Made by a program: the position numbers and the translations under genes | Part shown: positions 6,991 to 7,585 of the stretch, one piece after another | Layout of the letters: the number at the start of each line of letters is the position of its first letter | Numbering within the stretch: the stretch's first letter is position 1 | Assembly: GCA_020200935.1 (NCBI GenBank) | Contig: JAIVHR010000231.1 | Coordinates: 1 to 7,585 of the forward strand | Source of the DNA: Sphingomonadales bacterium | GTDB lineage: Bacteria; Pseudomonadota; Alphaproteobacteria; Sphingomonadales; Sphingomonadaceae | Direction of reading: 5' to 3' | Length of the DNA stretch: 7,585 nucleotides | The notes under the pieces: model-generated | What the model saw: only the letters and a program-made list of their open reading frames with translations | The model's database searches: none | What the model was told of the DNA's origin: nothing

Positions 6991-7585
6991 ATGGCCACGA
7001 CGATTGCGCGGCCCGCCAAGACGCGGGAAATGCACAGCCACCATTTCGATTCGAGCGTCTGGAACGATTTCGTCTTTCGCGAGGACGACATCGTCATCGG
7101 CACCTACGCCAAATCGGGCACCACCTGGGTCCAGCAGATCGTCGCCCAGCTGGTCTTTCGCGGCGAGGTGCCGGGGCCGGTCGGCGACATCTCGCCCTGG
7201 GTCGACATGCGCATCCCGCCCAAACAGGAAAAGCTCGCCGCGATCGAGGCGCAGACCCATCGCCGCTTTCTTAAGACCCACCTCCCGGTCGATGCGCTGG
7301 TCTTCGATCCGCGCGTCAAATATATCTATATCGCCCGCGACGGCCGCGACGTCGTCTGGAGCCTGTTCAACCATTTCATCAACGCCAACGACCTGCTCTA
7401 CGAGGCGCTCAACGATACGCCGGGGCGCGTCGGCCCGCCGATGCCACGCCTCCCCGACGACGTCCATGCCGTCTGGCGCGAATGGTTCGAGAATGACGGC
7501 GCGCCCTGGTGGTCCTATTGGGAGAATATCCGCAGCTGGTGGGAAATCCGCAATCTGCCGAATGTCCGGCTGCTCCATTTCGCCG
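6991..7585 (+). CDS. PAPS-dependent sulfotransferase, cut by the right edge
   Basis: The 198 visible residues belong to the Sulfotransfer_1 (cytosolic aryl/alcohol sulfotransferase) fold, usually about 280-300 residues, so roughly the last third is outside the window. The 5'-phosphosulfate loop TYAKSGTTWVQQI lies at 38-50 (K41, S42, T44, T45), the likely catalytic His at 97 in KTHLP (95-99), and the 3'-phosphate-binding strand YIYIARDGRDVVWS at 111-124 (R116, S124). The enzyme would move a sulfuryl group from PAPS to a hydroxyl or amine of an unknown acceptor in the cytosol. A strong ribosome site precedes the ATG, and the 45-bp gap to the PAP2 gene suggests one transcript. The C-terminal RxGxxGDW motif cannot be checked because it lies beyond the edge. 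Confidence 0.9.
   Translation, partial: MATTIARPAKTREMHSHHFDSSVWNDFVFREDDIVIGTYAKSGTTWVQQIVAQLVFRGEVPGPVGDISPWVDMRIPPKQEKLAAIEAQTHRRFLKTHLPVDALVFDPRVKYIYIARDGRDVVWSLFNHFINANDLLYEALNDTPGRVGPPMPRLPDDVHAVWREWFENDGAPWWSYWENIRSWWEIRNLPNVRLLHFA

Overview
The window is GC-rich, densely coding DNA with short gaps between genes. It reads as an alphaproteobacterium and most likely a sphingomonad. The support is codon use and composition, the protein flavours (acetyl-CoA synthetase close to the enteric type, sulfotransferase, Aur1-like PAP2), and a paired CTCCTGC...GCAGGAG palindrome of a kind I associate with sphingomonad intergenic regions. That taxonomic call is inference. I see no rRNA, tRNA, CRISPR array, insertion sequence or phage gene.

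Left part, minus strand (1-1303): an SPFH/SHOCT protein of the YdjI 'virion core protein-like' group is followed downstream by the start of a zinc-ribbon DUF4178-type protein that runs off the left edge. A two-armed palindromic repeat sits between them. This pair is a recurrent, poorly understood, probably membrane-associated cassette whose remainder should lie left of the window.

Centre (1304-3856): a 204-bp divergent regulatory region separates the SPFH gene from acs (acetyl-CoA synthetase, plus strand, complete, active-site residues intact). Two bases beyond the acs stop, the opposite strand carries a complete ParE/RelE-type toxin gene. Its antitoxin survives only as a 33-codon C-terminal piece with no DNA-binding domain, and that piece overlaps the 3' end of an SDR gene out of frame.

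Right part (3798-7585): an extended SDR reductase (minus) is divergent, with 61 bp between the starts, from a plus-strand run of three genes. These are a DadA/GlpD-like FAD oxidoreductase that appears to have lost about 65-70 residues from its middle, an Aur1/PAP2_3-type membrane phosphatase/phosphotransferase, and a PAPS-dependent sulfotransferase cut by the right edge. The last two are close enough to be co-transcribed and may act on the same lipid or small molecule, but that is conjecture.

The most unusual points are two apparent gene remodelling events: the SDR/antitoxin junction that leaves a toxin with a headless antitoxin, and the in-frame internal deletion in the FAD oxidoreductase. 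I found no clearly new multi-gene system. The SPFH-DUF4178 pair is the least understood assembly here.
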